NCBI GenBank assembly: GCA_964538375.1
Contig: CAZIFQ010000019.1
Location: 1 to 62,002 of the forward strand
Origin: JAUUZQ01 sp964538375
GTDB lineage: Bacteria > Bacteroidota > Bacteroidia > Bacteroidales > GCA-2748055
Length of the DNA: 62,002 bases
Reading direction: 5' to 3'
Below, in pieces: positions 28,701 through 36,160 of the stretch. Position numbers and translations under genes: made by a program. How positions within the stretch are numbered: position 1 is the stretch's first letter; every line of letters begins with the position of its first letter. The notes under the pieces were generated by a model. The model did no database searches. It saw only the letters and a program-made list of their open reading frames with translations, and was not told the origin of the DNA.

Positions 28701-28742
28701 AGACATTGTGAACAATAATAAAAGTAATAGTCTTTTCATCAT
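25713..28742 (-). CDS. SusC/RagA-family TonB-dependent outer-membrane transporter
   Basis: A 1009-residue TonB-linked transporter. Signal peptide, then a carboxypeptidase-regulatory-like N-terminal domain (VSGNVTDANDVEMPGVTVFV, about 25-100), a TonB box region with MDEVVVIGYGSSS, a plug domain (AVPNIGQALQGKVAGIQV, IRIRGLGTVRSNANPLYVVDG, SSAAIYGVRAANGVILVTTKKG) and a 22-strand barrel ending in SAGVTINF. It imports oligosaccharides with its SusD partner, powered by TonB. It lies at the head of the PUL behind one small secreted protein gene, and its operon partners point to beta-glucan. Confidence 0.96.
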   Translation of the reverse strand: MMKRLLLLLLFTMSGLMLTAQEAVTVSGNVTDANDVEMPGVTVFVKGTQQGTITNVDGDYEITVPSDGTLVFSFIGHKTEEILIDGQTIINIQLTETAFDMDEVVVIGYGSSSAKDLTGTIAVVRGDELTKQAVPNIGQALQGKVAGIQVTNSGTPGSSPTIRIRGLGTVRSNANPLYVVDGVFVNDLGAISPHQIESVTVLKDASSAAIYGVRAANGVILVTTKKGKSQKPELTYSGYVGIQEVSNLLDMADKDQYITLVNEKLAAGELRGTSSTPFDPTAYTTSTNWFEQILNPARIQNHNIGITGGNETATYYYGLGITSQEGLIKDNDYTRINLRGNTDIKVSKYLKAGYGVTISGWQSNNAANVLNQAYVAPPAFAPKLDNGAYTDPVILGFGNFANPAASIYYHDNIDHGVNALANVYAELKPIENLSIRSSFTLDGNYQQNRGYTPEYWVSVTQNDTISHLYKSNSQQFNYTFDNIATYDLKSGNHHLKVMGGLSFVQFKNQGLNASTAGVPYFTASTLYISNGEIANLTAGDWGSLIRSTSYFGRLFYSFKEKYLMTATFRRDGSSTFPSEERWGTFPSLGLGWLASKEDFIKDLGIFDFLKVKASWGVLGNNQVPQNAYTVTVNNNPNYSLVYGPYGSSAISGGASITSVVEPLLRWETVEEYDIGIEALMVNSKLNLDFDFYHRVTKSAIFPVPVLGSIGTAGSSYLDNNADILNRGVELTLNWNDNVSADFSYSLGGNISYNHNEVHKLEPGTLPFYAGNAFNGAQATFTQLGHPVGEFYVLEVDGIFQNATEVTDYVDSEGNIIMPDAVPGDFKYIDQNEDGAIDDLDRISYGSYTPKVLYAINATVNFRQFDFSMDLHGVAGNKIYNAKRIGRYGNENYDADFAENRWHGEGTSNTYPSADVAGGKNAYPNTFFVESGAYFRIRNIQVGYTLPASLTDKITSKGIRVYLSAQNPFTSFAYNGFSPEIPGGSPTTAGMDYGIYPLSRITSAGVTINF

Positions 28743-28770
28743 TTGTTTGGTATTTGAGTTTAGTATATTT

Positions 28771-29061
28771 TTAGACTAAAATGTATTTATATGTAAAACC
28801 TTTTGTTGTATCAACCCATTCCTGATCGGCAGAATGGTTTAATGTGTATGGAATAGCGTGAGTTGTATCATCACCTAAGCCCATATAATTACCTGTTGTT
28901 GCTGTTGAACCACTTTGCTGAGACAGGTTCCAATCTAAATAATTATCCCAGTTGCCCGAATCTAAATAATTCGTTGTGTCCATAGTACTTTGAGCATATG
29001 GAAATGCAAATTCTTGCAAGCAGAAAGCAGATATACTTATTATATGAATGAGTTTTCTCAT
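28771..29061 (-). CDS. Small secreted protein at the head of the PUL
   Basis: A 96-residue product with a plausible signal peptide (MRKLIHIISISAFCLQEFAF, cleavage near YAQ). A mature part rich in Thr, Asn, Asp and Trp follows (NWDNYLDWNLSQQSGS). No family is recognised. It lies 28 bp upstream of susC on the same strand and is probably transcribed with it. Its shortness and lack of a lipobox leave open whether it is a genuine accessory glycan-binding protein or a remnant of a larger gene. If real, it would be the first product made on induction. Confidence 0.5.
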   Translation of the reverse strand: MRKLIHIISISAFCLQEFAFPYAQSTMDTTNYLDSGNWDNYLDWNLSQQSGSTATTGNYMGLGDDTTHAIPYTLNHSADQEWVDTTKGFTYKYILV

Positions 29062-29371
29062 ATTTTAAAAGAGCTCACTTAAGTTGTCTAAAGCAAGTTC
29101 TATAAAAACAGAATTGAAGCATCGAAAAAGATTACACTTCTGATGCTATTGATGAGAGTACTGGTATATAGAGTACATTATTAATACGTTATAAAAATAT
29201 TTAATGTTGTAAATAATTGAAAACTAGATAAATAAAAGATATTAAAAATGAAAAAATATTATAAAATATATTTGTAAAACTAATAAGTATTTCTATATAT
29301 GTATTACTATTTTCAATTATTTAGATATTTTTGGTGTAAGAATGCATTGTAAGAACCTAAATTGGACCTTT
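29062..29371. other. Divergent regulatory region of the PUL and its regulator
   Basis: A strongly AT-rich stretch lies between the minus-strand PUL and the plus-strand regulator gene, so it should hold both promoters and operator sites of the regulator. On the plus strand a TATTTTTG box is visible (29326-29333). On the minus strand no consensus box is convincing. No other structure is seen. Confidence 0.5.
29326..29333 (+). promoter_or_regulatory. Putative -7 box of the PUL regulator gene
   Basis: TATTTTTG is an exact TAnnTTTG. It would place the transcript start near 29340, almost on the ATG at 29342, which favours the ATG at 29372 as the true start. Confidence 0.45.
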
Positions 29372-32197
29372 ATGTGTGAAAACTCGAGACCTAAGCTTCT
29401 TTTATTGGTAGCATTTATTGCCTTGGCTGAAGTTTTTATCTACAGTCAGCAACAAACGCATTTAAGCATCCAGAATTTTAACAAGCAGGAGTATAATGCA
29501 GAGAGTCAAAATTGGTCTATTACAGTGAATCAGGAGGGATATATTTATGCAGCAAATAATGCCGGGTTACTTGAGTTCGATGGAATTGAATGGATTTTTT
29601 ATCCAGCTCCCAATGGGACAGTTATTCGATCAGTTGCAGTGGATAGTCAAGGACGGGTATTTACCAGTGGGTACAGGGAAATTGGATATTGGGAACGAGA
29701 TATTTTTGGGAACCTGAATTATCAGTCTCTTAATCAAAAAGCTGAAGCATTATTTAGTCCAAATGAGGAATTCTGGACCACCCTAATAACCGATAACAGG
29801 GTCTATTTTCATTCTTTTTCCTCTATTTTCATTTATGACTATGATAGTTTCAAGGTGGTAAGACCAGATGCGATGATCAGTTCTGTCAGTGAAATCGAAA
29901 ATCAACTATACATACATATTTCCCAAAGAGGGATGTATACACTTGAAGATACTGTGCTAACACCTATTCTTCCTTTTCCACAATTGATGAATGCTCATGT
30001 ATATTTCGTTACTTCAAATAATGATGGGAGCCTTTTAATAGGGACTGAATCATCTGGATTATTCATATATAAGGAAAACGATCTTCGTCCATTTTTGGTA
30101 GAATGGAAGGAGTATTTTTCAAAATATAAAATCAATCGAGGGGCTGTTTCTAATAATGGGAATATAATTATTGGAACACTCCTCGGTGGAGTTCTAATCT
30201 TTGATAAAAAGGGAAATTTATTAAGTCATATTAACAACACTAATGGACTTCAGAATAATACTGTGTTGGGAATTGATTGCGACGCAGAAAATAATATTTG
30301 GCTTTCCCTGGACAAGGGCTTGGATTTTTTATCCTTTACAAAGGATTCATCATATACTTTTTATCAGCATGATGAAGTTGGAGCAGTATATGCTGCCACG
30401 ATACATATGGGATATTTGTACCTAAGTACTAATCAAGGTGTTTTTTACCGTAAATGGAAAAATGAGAATGAAAGATTCCGAATCATTCAAGGAACTCAGG
30501 GACAGGCATGGAGCTGTGATGTTTATGAAGATCAGCTGATTGTTAGCCATAATGCGGGGTGTTTTAGAATAAAGGACAATATAGCTGAGGAAATTTCTGC
30601 TGTACCTGGTGGGTTCAACTTAATTATGGATCCGGTAAACAAAGATTTTCTTATACAGTCGACTTATTCAAATATTGTTTTCTACGAAAATGTTTACTCG
30701 AATTGGCAATATAGCTATCAACTGCCTGGATTTAATGATTTAATCAGGTATATTGAATTTGATCATCACAATAATCTTTGGGCAACACACATGCATAGAG
30801 GTATATACAAGCTACATCTCAATGATTCGCATGATTCAATCATTAATTCACAATACTTTGGAGATTCGATATTTGGACAGGAGTTTGATATTCAGGTATT
30901 TACTATTGAGAATCGTATCGTTTTCACAACCGGGAGGAAAATATACACCTATAATGATCTGGATAACAGCATTATACTCTTCGAGAGTTTAAATGATAGT
31001 TTAGGTAAATTTGCAGAATCACATCGTGTCATAGCTGCCCCGGATCATCATTACTGGTTCATTAGCAAATCTGGAATAGCGCTATTTAGATTTTTTAATA
31101 ATTGCTATGAAAAAATCAAAGAGTATCCAATAGAACTATTTAAGGATCATCTTATTATGGGATATGAAAATATTTATCCGATAAATTCAAAAGAAGCTAT
31201 TTTATGTCTTGATAATGGTTATGCAATTCTCAGGGCTGATGAGCCTGATCTGTCCGGACTGATAAAGGACAGAAAGCTATATGTTAAGAATATTGAAACT
31301 AAGGGTCCTGCAGGCAAAAATGAGTATTTACCCATTGATCAAAATAACATAAGAGTCCCATTTAAAAAGAGAAACCTTACCATGAGCTTTGCATTCCCTT
31401 TGTATTCAGGTGAGGAGCTTGAATTTCAGTCATATATTGAAGGACTTGATGTGCAGTGGAGCACTCCTTTGGATAAACCAATATTCAGTTTTGATCGTAT
31501 TCCTCCTGGAGAGTATCAGATTAGAGTAAGAGCATTTAATAAATGGAATATGGCGAGTATAAATGACCAGTTCACACTGCATGTAGCTTCACCCTGGTAT
31601 TTGACAAAAGTTAGTTTCCTTGTCTATGCTTCGGTTATAGGGTTCTTGTTATTGGGTGTCAGGTATTATTTTATCCGGCGGATCAGAAACAGGGAGCGGA
31701 GAATCCGTGATGGTAAAGAGAAAGAATTGATCAAGCTGAGAAATGAGAAATTAAATGCAGAACTATCATTTCGGAGCCAGGAACTGGCCAATTCAACGAT
31801 GTCCATCATCAAGAAGAATGAGTTCTTAATGAATCTGAAGGAGACAGTCAAGCGGCAGAAGGATGATTTGGGTACTCGCTATCCCGATAAATACTTTTAT
31901 CAACTCACAAAGAAGATAGATAATAATATATCCAGTATGGATGACTGGAAAGTATTTGAGTTTCATTTTGAGAAAGCCCATGAAAAGTTTTTACAGAAGC
32001 TGAGGCAAAAGTATCCTGATCTGAACCATGGCGACCTCAGATTGTGCGCATATCTGAGAATGAACCTGACTTCAAAAGAGATTGCACCATTGCTTAGGAT
32101 TTCTGTAAGAGGGGTCGAAAATCACAGGTATAAATTGAGAAAGAAACTGAATCTGAAACCTGATGAAAATCTTACTGATTTTATTATGGCTATTTAG
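29372..32197 (+). CDS. Transmembrane propeller sensor with Y_Y_Y and LuxR-type DNA-binding domain
   Basis: A 941-residue one-component regulator. After a signal segment comes a long periplasmic region (about 30-740) of two-component-regulator-type propeller repeats, ending in a Y_Y_Y (triple-tyrosine) domain with PPGEYQIRVRAFNKWN. A single membrane helix (YASVIGFLLLGVRYYFI, about 747-766) leads to a cytoplasmic coiled coil and a C-terminal helix-turn-helix of the LuxR/GerE kind (SKEIAPLLRISVRGVENHRY). There is no histidine kinase or receiver, so signal and DNA binding lie on one membrane protein. It is divergent from the PUL, so it very probably senses glucan fragments and controls it. The start at 29372 is chosen because the -7 box leaves no leader for 29342. 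Confidence 0.88.
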   Translation: MCENSRPKLLLLVAFIALAEVFIYSQQQTHLSIQNFNKQEYNAESQNWSITVNQEGYIYAANNAGLLEFDGIEWIFYPAPNGTVIRSVAVDSQGRVFTSGYREIGYWERDIFGNLNYQSLNQKAEALFSPNEEFWTTLITDNRVYFHSFSSIFIYDYDSFKVVRPDAMISSVSEIENQLYIHISQRGMYTLEDTVLTPILPFPQLMNAHVYFVTSNNDGSLLIGTESSGLFIYKENDLRPFLVEWKEYFSKYKINRGAVSNNGNIIIGTLLGGVLIFDKKGNLLSHINNTNGLQNNTVLGIDCDAENNIWLSLDKGLDFLSFTKDSSYTFYQHDEVGAVYAATIHMGYLYLSTNQGVFYRKWKNENERFRIIQGTQGQAWSCDVYEDQLIVSHNAGCFRIKDNIAEEISAVPGGFNLIMDPVNKDFLIQSTYSNIVFYENVYSNWQYSYQLPGFNDLIRYIEFDHHNNLWATHMHRGIYKLHLNDSHDSIINSQYFGDSIFGQEFDIQVFTIENRIVFTTGRKIYTYNDLDNSIILFESLNDSLGKFAESHRVIAAPDHHYWFISKSGIALFRFFNNCYEKIKEYPIELFKDHLIMGYENIYPINSKEAILCLDNGYAILRADEPDLSGLIKDRKLYVKNIETKGPAGKNEYLPIDQNNIRVPFKKRNLTMSFAFPLYSGEELEFQSYIEGLDVQWSTPLDKPIFSFDRIPPGEYQIRVRAFNKWNMASINDQFTLHVASPWYLTKVSFLVYASVIGFLLLGVRYYFIRRIRNRERRIRDGKEKELIKLRNEKLNAELSFRSQELANSTMSIIKKNEFLMNLKETVKRQKDDLGTRYPDKYFYQLTKKIDNNISSMDDWKVFEFHFEKAHEKFLQKLRQKYPDLNHGDLRLCAYLRMNLTSKEIAPLLRISVRGVENHRYKLRKKLNLKPDENLTDFIMAI

Positions 32198-32218
32198 CGC
32201 TTATGAACTACATTTTCA

Positions 32219-32226
32219 TAAATTTG
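32219..32226 (+). promoter_or_regulatory. Putative -7 box of the MscS-family gene
   Basis: TAAATTTG matches TAnnTTTG, 23 bp before the ATG at 32249. A TTTA about 20 bp upstream could serve as a weak -33 element. Confidence 0.4.
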
Positions 32227-32248
32227 TTTAGCATCAATTAAGAATATC

Positions 32249-34717
32249 ATGCAAAGGAAATTATTTACGCTTTTGAAGTATCTGCTTGTTTTGACTATGT
32301 CACTTCCCCTGCTTCTCAATGCTCAATCGTTAATACCCCTGGGCAATGCTAATAAAAAGCAAGATGTTGACAGCATAAGGAACGTTATCTCCCCTATTCC
32401 TATGAATGAGATAAACAATGCATCTAAAGTGGCATTTACCTTGTATTCCCGAGCCGGTAACAATAGCTTGAATGAGGAAGCAAGAACAGCAATCTCTGCA
32501 GAAGTTGACGGCCTGGTGAGCAAGACCCAAACGTTTTTCAGTGATACGGTCGGTGTGGTTATTGATGAAATGAATTTCAGGGAGCTGGAAGTCATAAATA
32601 ATACACTCTTTCTTTTGCTGAATAACCTTGTTAAAATCCAGGATGATATTAATCTTCCCATGAGTAATATTCAGGTTGATATTAAATCCCTGGAATTAAA
32701 TAGATATCAATGGTTCCTGACGCTCAAGGGAAGCGATGAAGAGACCACCCCGGAGGCCATAAGGAAACGTATTAGCGGTGTCATAAGGCAGAATGATTCG
32801 GTCAGCAGATTATTGCAAGGGGACATTGATTTCCTATTGACACAATCCGATAAAATTACAAGTCAGCAGATCAAACTGGATCAGTTTAGCATTGATTTAG
32901 AGGAATACCATAAGTTGAGCGGAGAACGTGTGCTCAGAAGAGAAATGCCGGCTATTTGGTCCTCATTTACCGTTGAAGATTCAACAGTCGTGATCAGCCA
33001 GTGGGGAAATTTCAAATCGAATTTCAAAGATGATACCAGTTTATTAACTACGAAATATGCCAGCCGGCTCATAATTTTTGCCTGCCTGTTTATTGTTTTG
33101 CTGGTGCTGGTGTTTTGGATTCGCAGCAGTGTAGATGCATCAGAGTTGAAGGGGAAGACTGTGATGATGAGCTTATACCTGAACAAGATTTTTCACAAAC
33201 CAATTGAGGTGGCACTCCTGCTGGGGCTTTATCTTATTAGATTGTTGATTCCTGAAGTTCCTGAAACCTACAGCTCACTGCTGGCAATTATTGCAGTGTA
33301 TGCAGTGTTAAGAATTGCGTTTGACATTATTCCAATAGACTATAAACGACATTTGCTTGAGTTTGCCGGTGCTTATATCCTATATAAACTTTATAATCTG
33401 TTTTACGATCAGTATTTCTTCTCAAGGATCGTATTGCTGATAACGCAGGGTATAACCTTCATATTCCTCTTACGGTTTGTATTGCATCGCAGGTTCTCAA
33501 AGATCAAAAAAGGAGCCCTGGCGCATTATTCCTTAATTGCAATAGCGAGTGTTTACATGATACTCATTTTCTTATCAATAATAGGAACTGTTGTTGGAAT
33601 TCTTTCCATTGCTGAGTACCTGACAAGTGCCATTGTGCAAAGTACATTTCTTGTACTGTCAACTTATGTCGGCTTTCATGTTGCGGTCTCAGTTGTATTT
33701 CTATTATTGTCGAGTTCACTGTTCAATCAGTCGAACATCATTAAGAAGCAATTCTCCTACATTTTTGGCAAATTGTGGGGTTTACTAAAATTCGTCTTCG
33801 TACTGTCATGGATTTTTATGTCATTGGCCTACTTCAATTTTAAGCAGCCCTTATTTGATTGGATATCAGGGATATTAAGCAGGGAAATGCATGTGGGTGA
33901 AGCACCGTTTACACTGATGAATATCCTGCTTTTTATTTTTGTGATCTGGTTGTCAACATTCATTTCCAGGATTGTACGTGCCATCTTGCAAGAAGAGATT
34001 TTTACCCGGGTGAAAGTTGAACGAGGAGTGCCCTCAACAGTAATTATGCTGGTCAGGATTACACTTATTAGTGTTGGATTCCTGCTGGCAGCTGCAGCAG
34101 CCGGGATGCAGTTATCGAATTTGACAATTATAATCGGTGCCTTTTCAGTTGGTATTGGTTTTGGACTGCAAAATATTTTTAACAACCTTGTATCAGGACT
34201 GATACTTGCCTTTGAGCGTCCGATTAAAGAGGGAGACACCATTGAAGTACAATCCTTACTTGGTGTTGTTAAGAAAATTGGAATCAGATCAAGTGTTGTT
34301 AGAACTTATGATGGAGCAGAGGTCATTGTGCCCAATGGAACATTGATATCTAATGAACTGATAAACTGGACCTTATCTGACCAAAATCGCAGAATGGATA
34401 TTAGGGTCGGCGTAGCTTATGGTACTGATCCTGATAAAGTATTGCAGATACTCTTGACAGCTTCAGAAAAAAATGAAAGTATTCACAAAAAACCTGAGTC
34501 GAGTGCGTATTTTATTGGATTTGGAGACAGTTCTTTGGATTTCAGATTATTGGCATGGACCGGACTGGAACACCGCCTGGAAGTTGAGAGTGCCTTGCGA
34601 TTGGAAATCAACAATGAAATCAAGAAAGCAGGTATCGAAATTCCATTCCCGCAAACCGATCTGCATGTACGTTCTGTAGATGGGAAGGTTATTCGGGATG
34701 TAAAAAGTAAAAAGTAA
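32249..34717 (+). CDS. MscS-family mechanosensitive channel with large N-terminal domain
   Basis: An 822-residue member of the multi-domain MscS group. A signal peptide (LLVLTMSLPLLLNAQ) and a periplasmic helical region (about 30-270) precede roughly eight to ten membrane helices. The pore helix and beta domain are recognisable as AAAAGMQLSNLTIIIGAFSV, GFGLQNIFNNLVSGLILAFE and EGDTIEVQSLLGVVKKIGIR, followed by DGAEVIVPNGTLISNELINW. Such proteins open under membrane tension and release solutes in hypo-osmotic shock. The last codons (DVKSKK) and the stop lie inside a heptanucleotide repeat array (34700-34741), so unit loss or gain would alter the C-terminus. Confidence 0.92.
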   Translation: MQRKLFTLLKYLLVLTMSLPLLLNAQSLIPLGNANKKQDVDSIRNVISPIPMNEINNASKVAFTLYSRAGNNSLNEEARTAISAEVDGLVSKTQTFFSDTVGVVIDEMNFRELEVINNTLFLLLNNLVKIQDDINLPMSNIQVDIKSLELNRYQWFLTLKGSDEETTPEAIRKRISGVIRQNDSVSRLLQGDIDFLLTQSDKITSQQIKLDQFSIDLEEYHKLSGERVLRREMPAIWSSFTVEDSTVVISQWGNFKSNFKDDTSLLTTKYASRLIIFACLFIVLLVLVFWIRSSVDASELKGKTVMMSLYLNKIFHKPIEVALLLGLYLIRLLIPEVPETYSSLLAIIAVYAVLRIAFDIIPIDYKRHLLEFAGAYILYKLYNLFYDQYFFSRIVLLITQGITFIFLLRFVLHRRFSKIKKGALAHYSLIAIASVYMILIFLSIIGTVVGILSIAEYLTSAIVQSTFLVLSTYVGFHVAVSVVFLLLSSSLFNQSNIIKKQFSYIFGKLWGLLKFVFVLSWIFMSLAYFNFKQPLFDWISGILSREMHVGEAPFTLMNILLFIFVIWLSTFISRIVRAILQEEIFTRVKVERGVPSTVIMLVRITLISVGFLLAAAAAGMQLSNLTIIIGAFSVGIGFGLQNIFNNLVSGLILAFERPIKEGDTIEVQSLLGVVKKIGIRSSVVRTYDGAEVIVPNGTLISNELINWTLSDQNRRMDIRVGVAYGTDPDKVLQILLTASEKNESIHKKPESSAYFIGFGDSSLDFRLLAWTGLEHRLEVESALRLEINNEIKKAGIEIPFPQTDLHVRSVDGKVIRDVKSKK

Positions 34718-34741
34718 AAAGTAAAAAGTAAAAAGTGAAAA
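34700..34741. repeat. Heptanucleotide tandem repeat (GTAAAAA)5 plus one variant
   Basis: Five perfect GTAAAAA units (34700-34734) and one GTGAAAA unit. The array contains the stop codon of the MscS-family gene. The same unit recurs at 42424-42458 and 42754-42781. Confidence 0.9.
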
Positions 34742-34753
34742 GTGCCCGGTGAA

Positions 34754-34882
34754 CTACAATTTCGAAAGTAGCTCCTCCCTGTGTTGCGGGCTTACCTGCA
34801 CAGTGGATTCCCCTATGTGAATCGTGTTCCCTTCGAGGTAGTCAATCCTTTTTACATTGACGGCGTAGGACTTGTGCACCCT
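34754..34882 (-). pseudogene. Remnant of a LytTR response regulator gene (C-terminal part)
   Basis: Read on the minus strand, the frame ending at a TAG (34754-34756) encodes RVHKSYAVNVKRIDYLEG, then NTIHIGESTVQVS, then PQHREELLSKL. This is the recognisable C-terminal half of a LytTR DNA-binding domain, with its H-K-S-Y-x-V-N-x-x-x-I motif. In frame, a TGA stop lies directly upstream of the RVHKS stretch, no start codon precedes it, and the receiver domain is absent. It is a decayed gene end, next to a heptamer repeat array. The region 34883-34982 may hold further degraded sequence. Confidence 0.8.
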
Positions 34883-34982
34883 TCAATAAACAGGGTATAG
34901 AGCACATGACGGTTATACCCAGTACCAATATGCACGGTTTTATATGCTTACCGAAGGATGTATATTAATAATTTAGTTCTTT

Positions 34983-35981
34983 TTAAAACTCCACTTCCAG
35001 TATGAACGGTTCAAATACCTGGCAGATATAAAGTTTCTCATTCAGCATAACGGCAGTAGATCCGGCGCTGATAGCATCACCCTCAGTGTAGTATATAGTA
35101 GTAATTTCCTTCGTTTCCGGGTTTACCTTCCAAATTTCCACCGGGGATGGGTTAAGTGATGATTTGACATGAGAGATGAACTTTAATGGCTTTACATGGC
35201 CTGCAACGTAAATCATCCCGTCGACAATGCGAATATTATCGTTTCCAGTTAATCCTTCGATTGCATCCTGGGGTACCAGTTCATCATTTTCTATTGTAAA
35301 TACATGTAATTTGTTATTGACAGCATCACCGGCATAAACGGTATTCCCAATACGGTTTATCCCCGCCGGATAACCCAGCCCTTCAGCAACAACTCTAGCT
35401 TCCCATGAACCATCTTCTACTTTCTCTATCCATACAATATTTGCCCTGTTAAGCTTCATCGCCTTTTCCAGTATGCTCCCTCGTTTCCCGGAATCATTAA
35501 CAATGATTATTTCTCCATTGGGTCCTAACGTTAGTGCATTAGGGGAATATACCAGTTCGGAGCTGATAATCTCCTTAAATTTCAATGTGTCAACTCCAAC
35601 TTCATATACATATACAGGGTGGAAATTTATGTCATGTTCGTGACTGATCACATATAAGAGTTGAGGTGATACAGTACTGTCGAGGAAGATGCCATGCGGA
35701 TTGAAATGCAGGGAGTCAGGCACACCTGAACGCACCAGCGTATCGACCCTTTTAGATTGTGGATAATACGCAACAATCTCTCCAAAATAGGCCTCTCCCT
35801 CACGGCGGTTGGCGCAAGATATTAAAAGTCTGGCTTCGGAAGTGGATCGATCAATCACCATGTCCTCAGGTCCGGATCCAACCGTAATTCTATTTTCAGT
35901 AACGAAAAACTTTTTTGAAGTAGAGGTGCATGAGACCAGGAAAAGGCATACCAGGATTGAGGTTGTGAGTTTTGAGAGCAT
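34983..35981 (-). CDS. Paraoxonase/arylesterase-like (SMP-30-type propeller) lipoprotein
   Basis: A 332-residue lipoprotein. The start at 35981 gives a leader with lipobox LVSC (Cys about 18). The body is a six-bladed propeller like serum paraoxonase: FNPHGIFLD, SPNALTLGPNGEIIIVNDSG, YPAGINRIGNTVYAGDAVNN and, at the end, SAGSTAVMLNEKLYICQVF, which mirrors the final paraoxonase blade. Asn, Asp and His residues in these motifs are the expected calcium and active-site ligands. The family hydrolyses lactones and esters, and the substrate here is not known. The upstream extension to 36056 runs through repeat-like sequence and is rejected. The gene follows the SGNH esterase gene by about 180 bp on the same strand. 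Confidence 0.8.
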   Translation of the reverse strand: MLSKLTTSILVCLFLVSCTSTSKKFFVTENRITVGSGPEDMVIDRSTSEARLLISCANRREGEAYFGEIVAYYPQSKRVDTLVRSGVPDSLHFNPHGIFLDSTVSPQLLYVISHEHDINFHPVYVYEVGVDTLKFKEIISSELVYSPNALTLGPNGEIIIVNDSGKRGSILEKAMKLNRANIVWIEKVEDGSWEARVVAEGLGYPAGINRIGNTVYAGDAVNNKLHVFTIENDELVPQDAIEGLTGNDNIRIVDGMIYVAGHVKPLKFISHVKSSLNPSPVEIWKVNPETKEITTIYYTEGDAISAGSTAVMLNEKLYICQVFEPFILEVEF

Positions 35982-36008
35982 TTTTGTTTTAAAGGTAGGG
36001 AAAATGAG

Positions 36009-36022
36009 CCAATGACCAATGG
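36009..36022. repeat. Two-unit heptamer (CCAATGA/CCAATGG)
   Basis: CCAATGA followed by CCAATGG, upstream of the paraoxonase-like gene, in a stretch that also carries AGGTGCCTGGTGG. It is too short to be certain but shares the 7-bp unit length of the other arrays in the window. Confidence 0.4.
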
Positions 36023-36131
36023 TCAGAAACAGGCGTAGTAGGTGCCTGGTGGTCATCCGAAGATAGTGGTGGTGAATCAGCTTCTGTTATTGAGTTGTAT
36101 TCCTTTTGTGATGTAGACAACTTTTTGAATT

Positions 36132-36155
36132 GAGATGTGATAAATCGACGTCTCT
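36132..36155. repeat. Degenerate copy of the GAGACGCGAT palindrome
   Basis: GAGATGTGATAAATCGACGTCTC lies in the gap between the SGNH hydrolase and paraoxonase-like genes. It resembles the perfect palindromes at 2607-2628 and 41290-41309 with mismatches in one arm and an inserted A in the other. Confidence 0.5.
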
Positions 36156-36160
36156 ACGTT

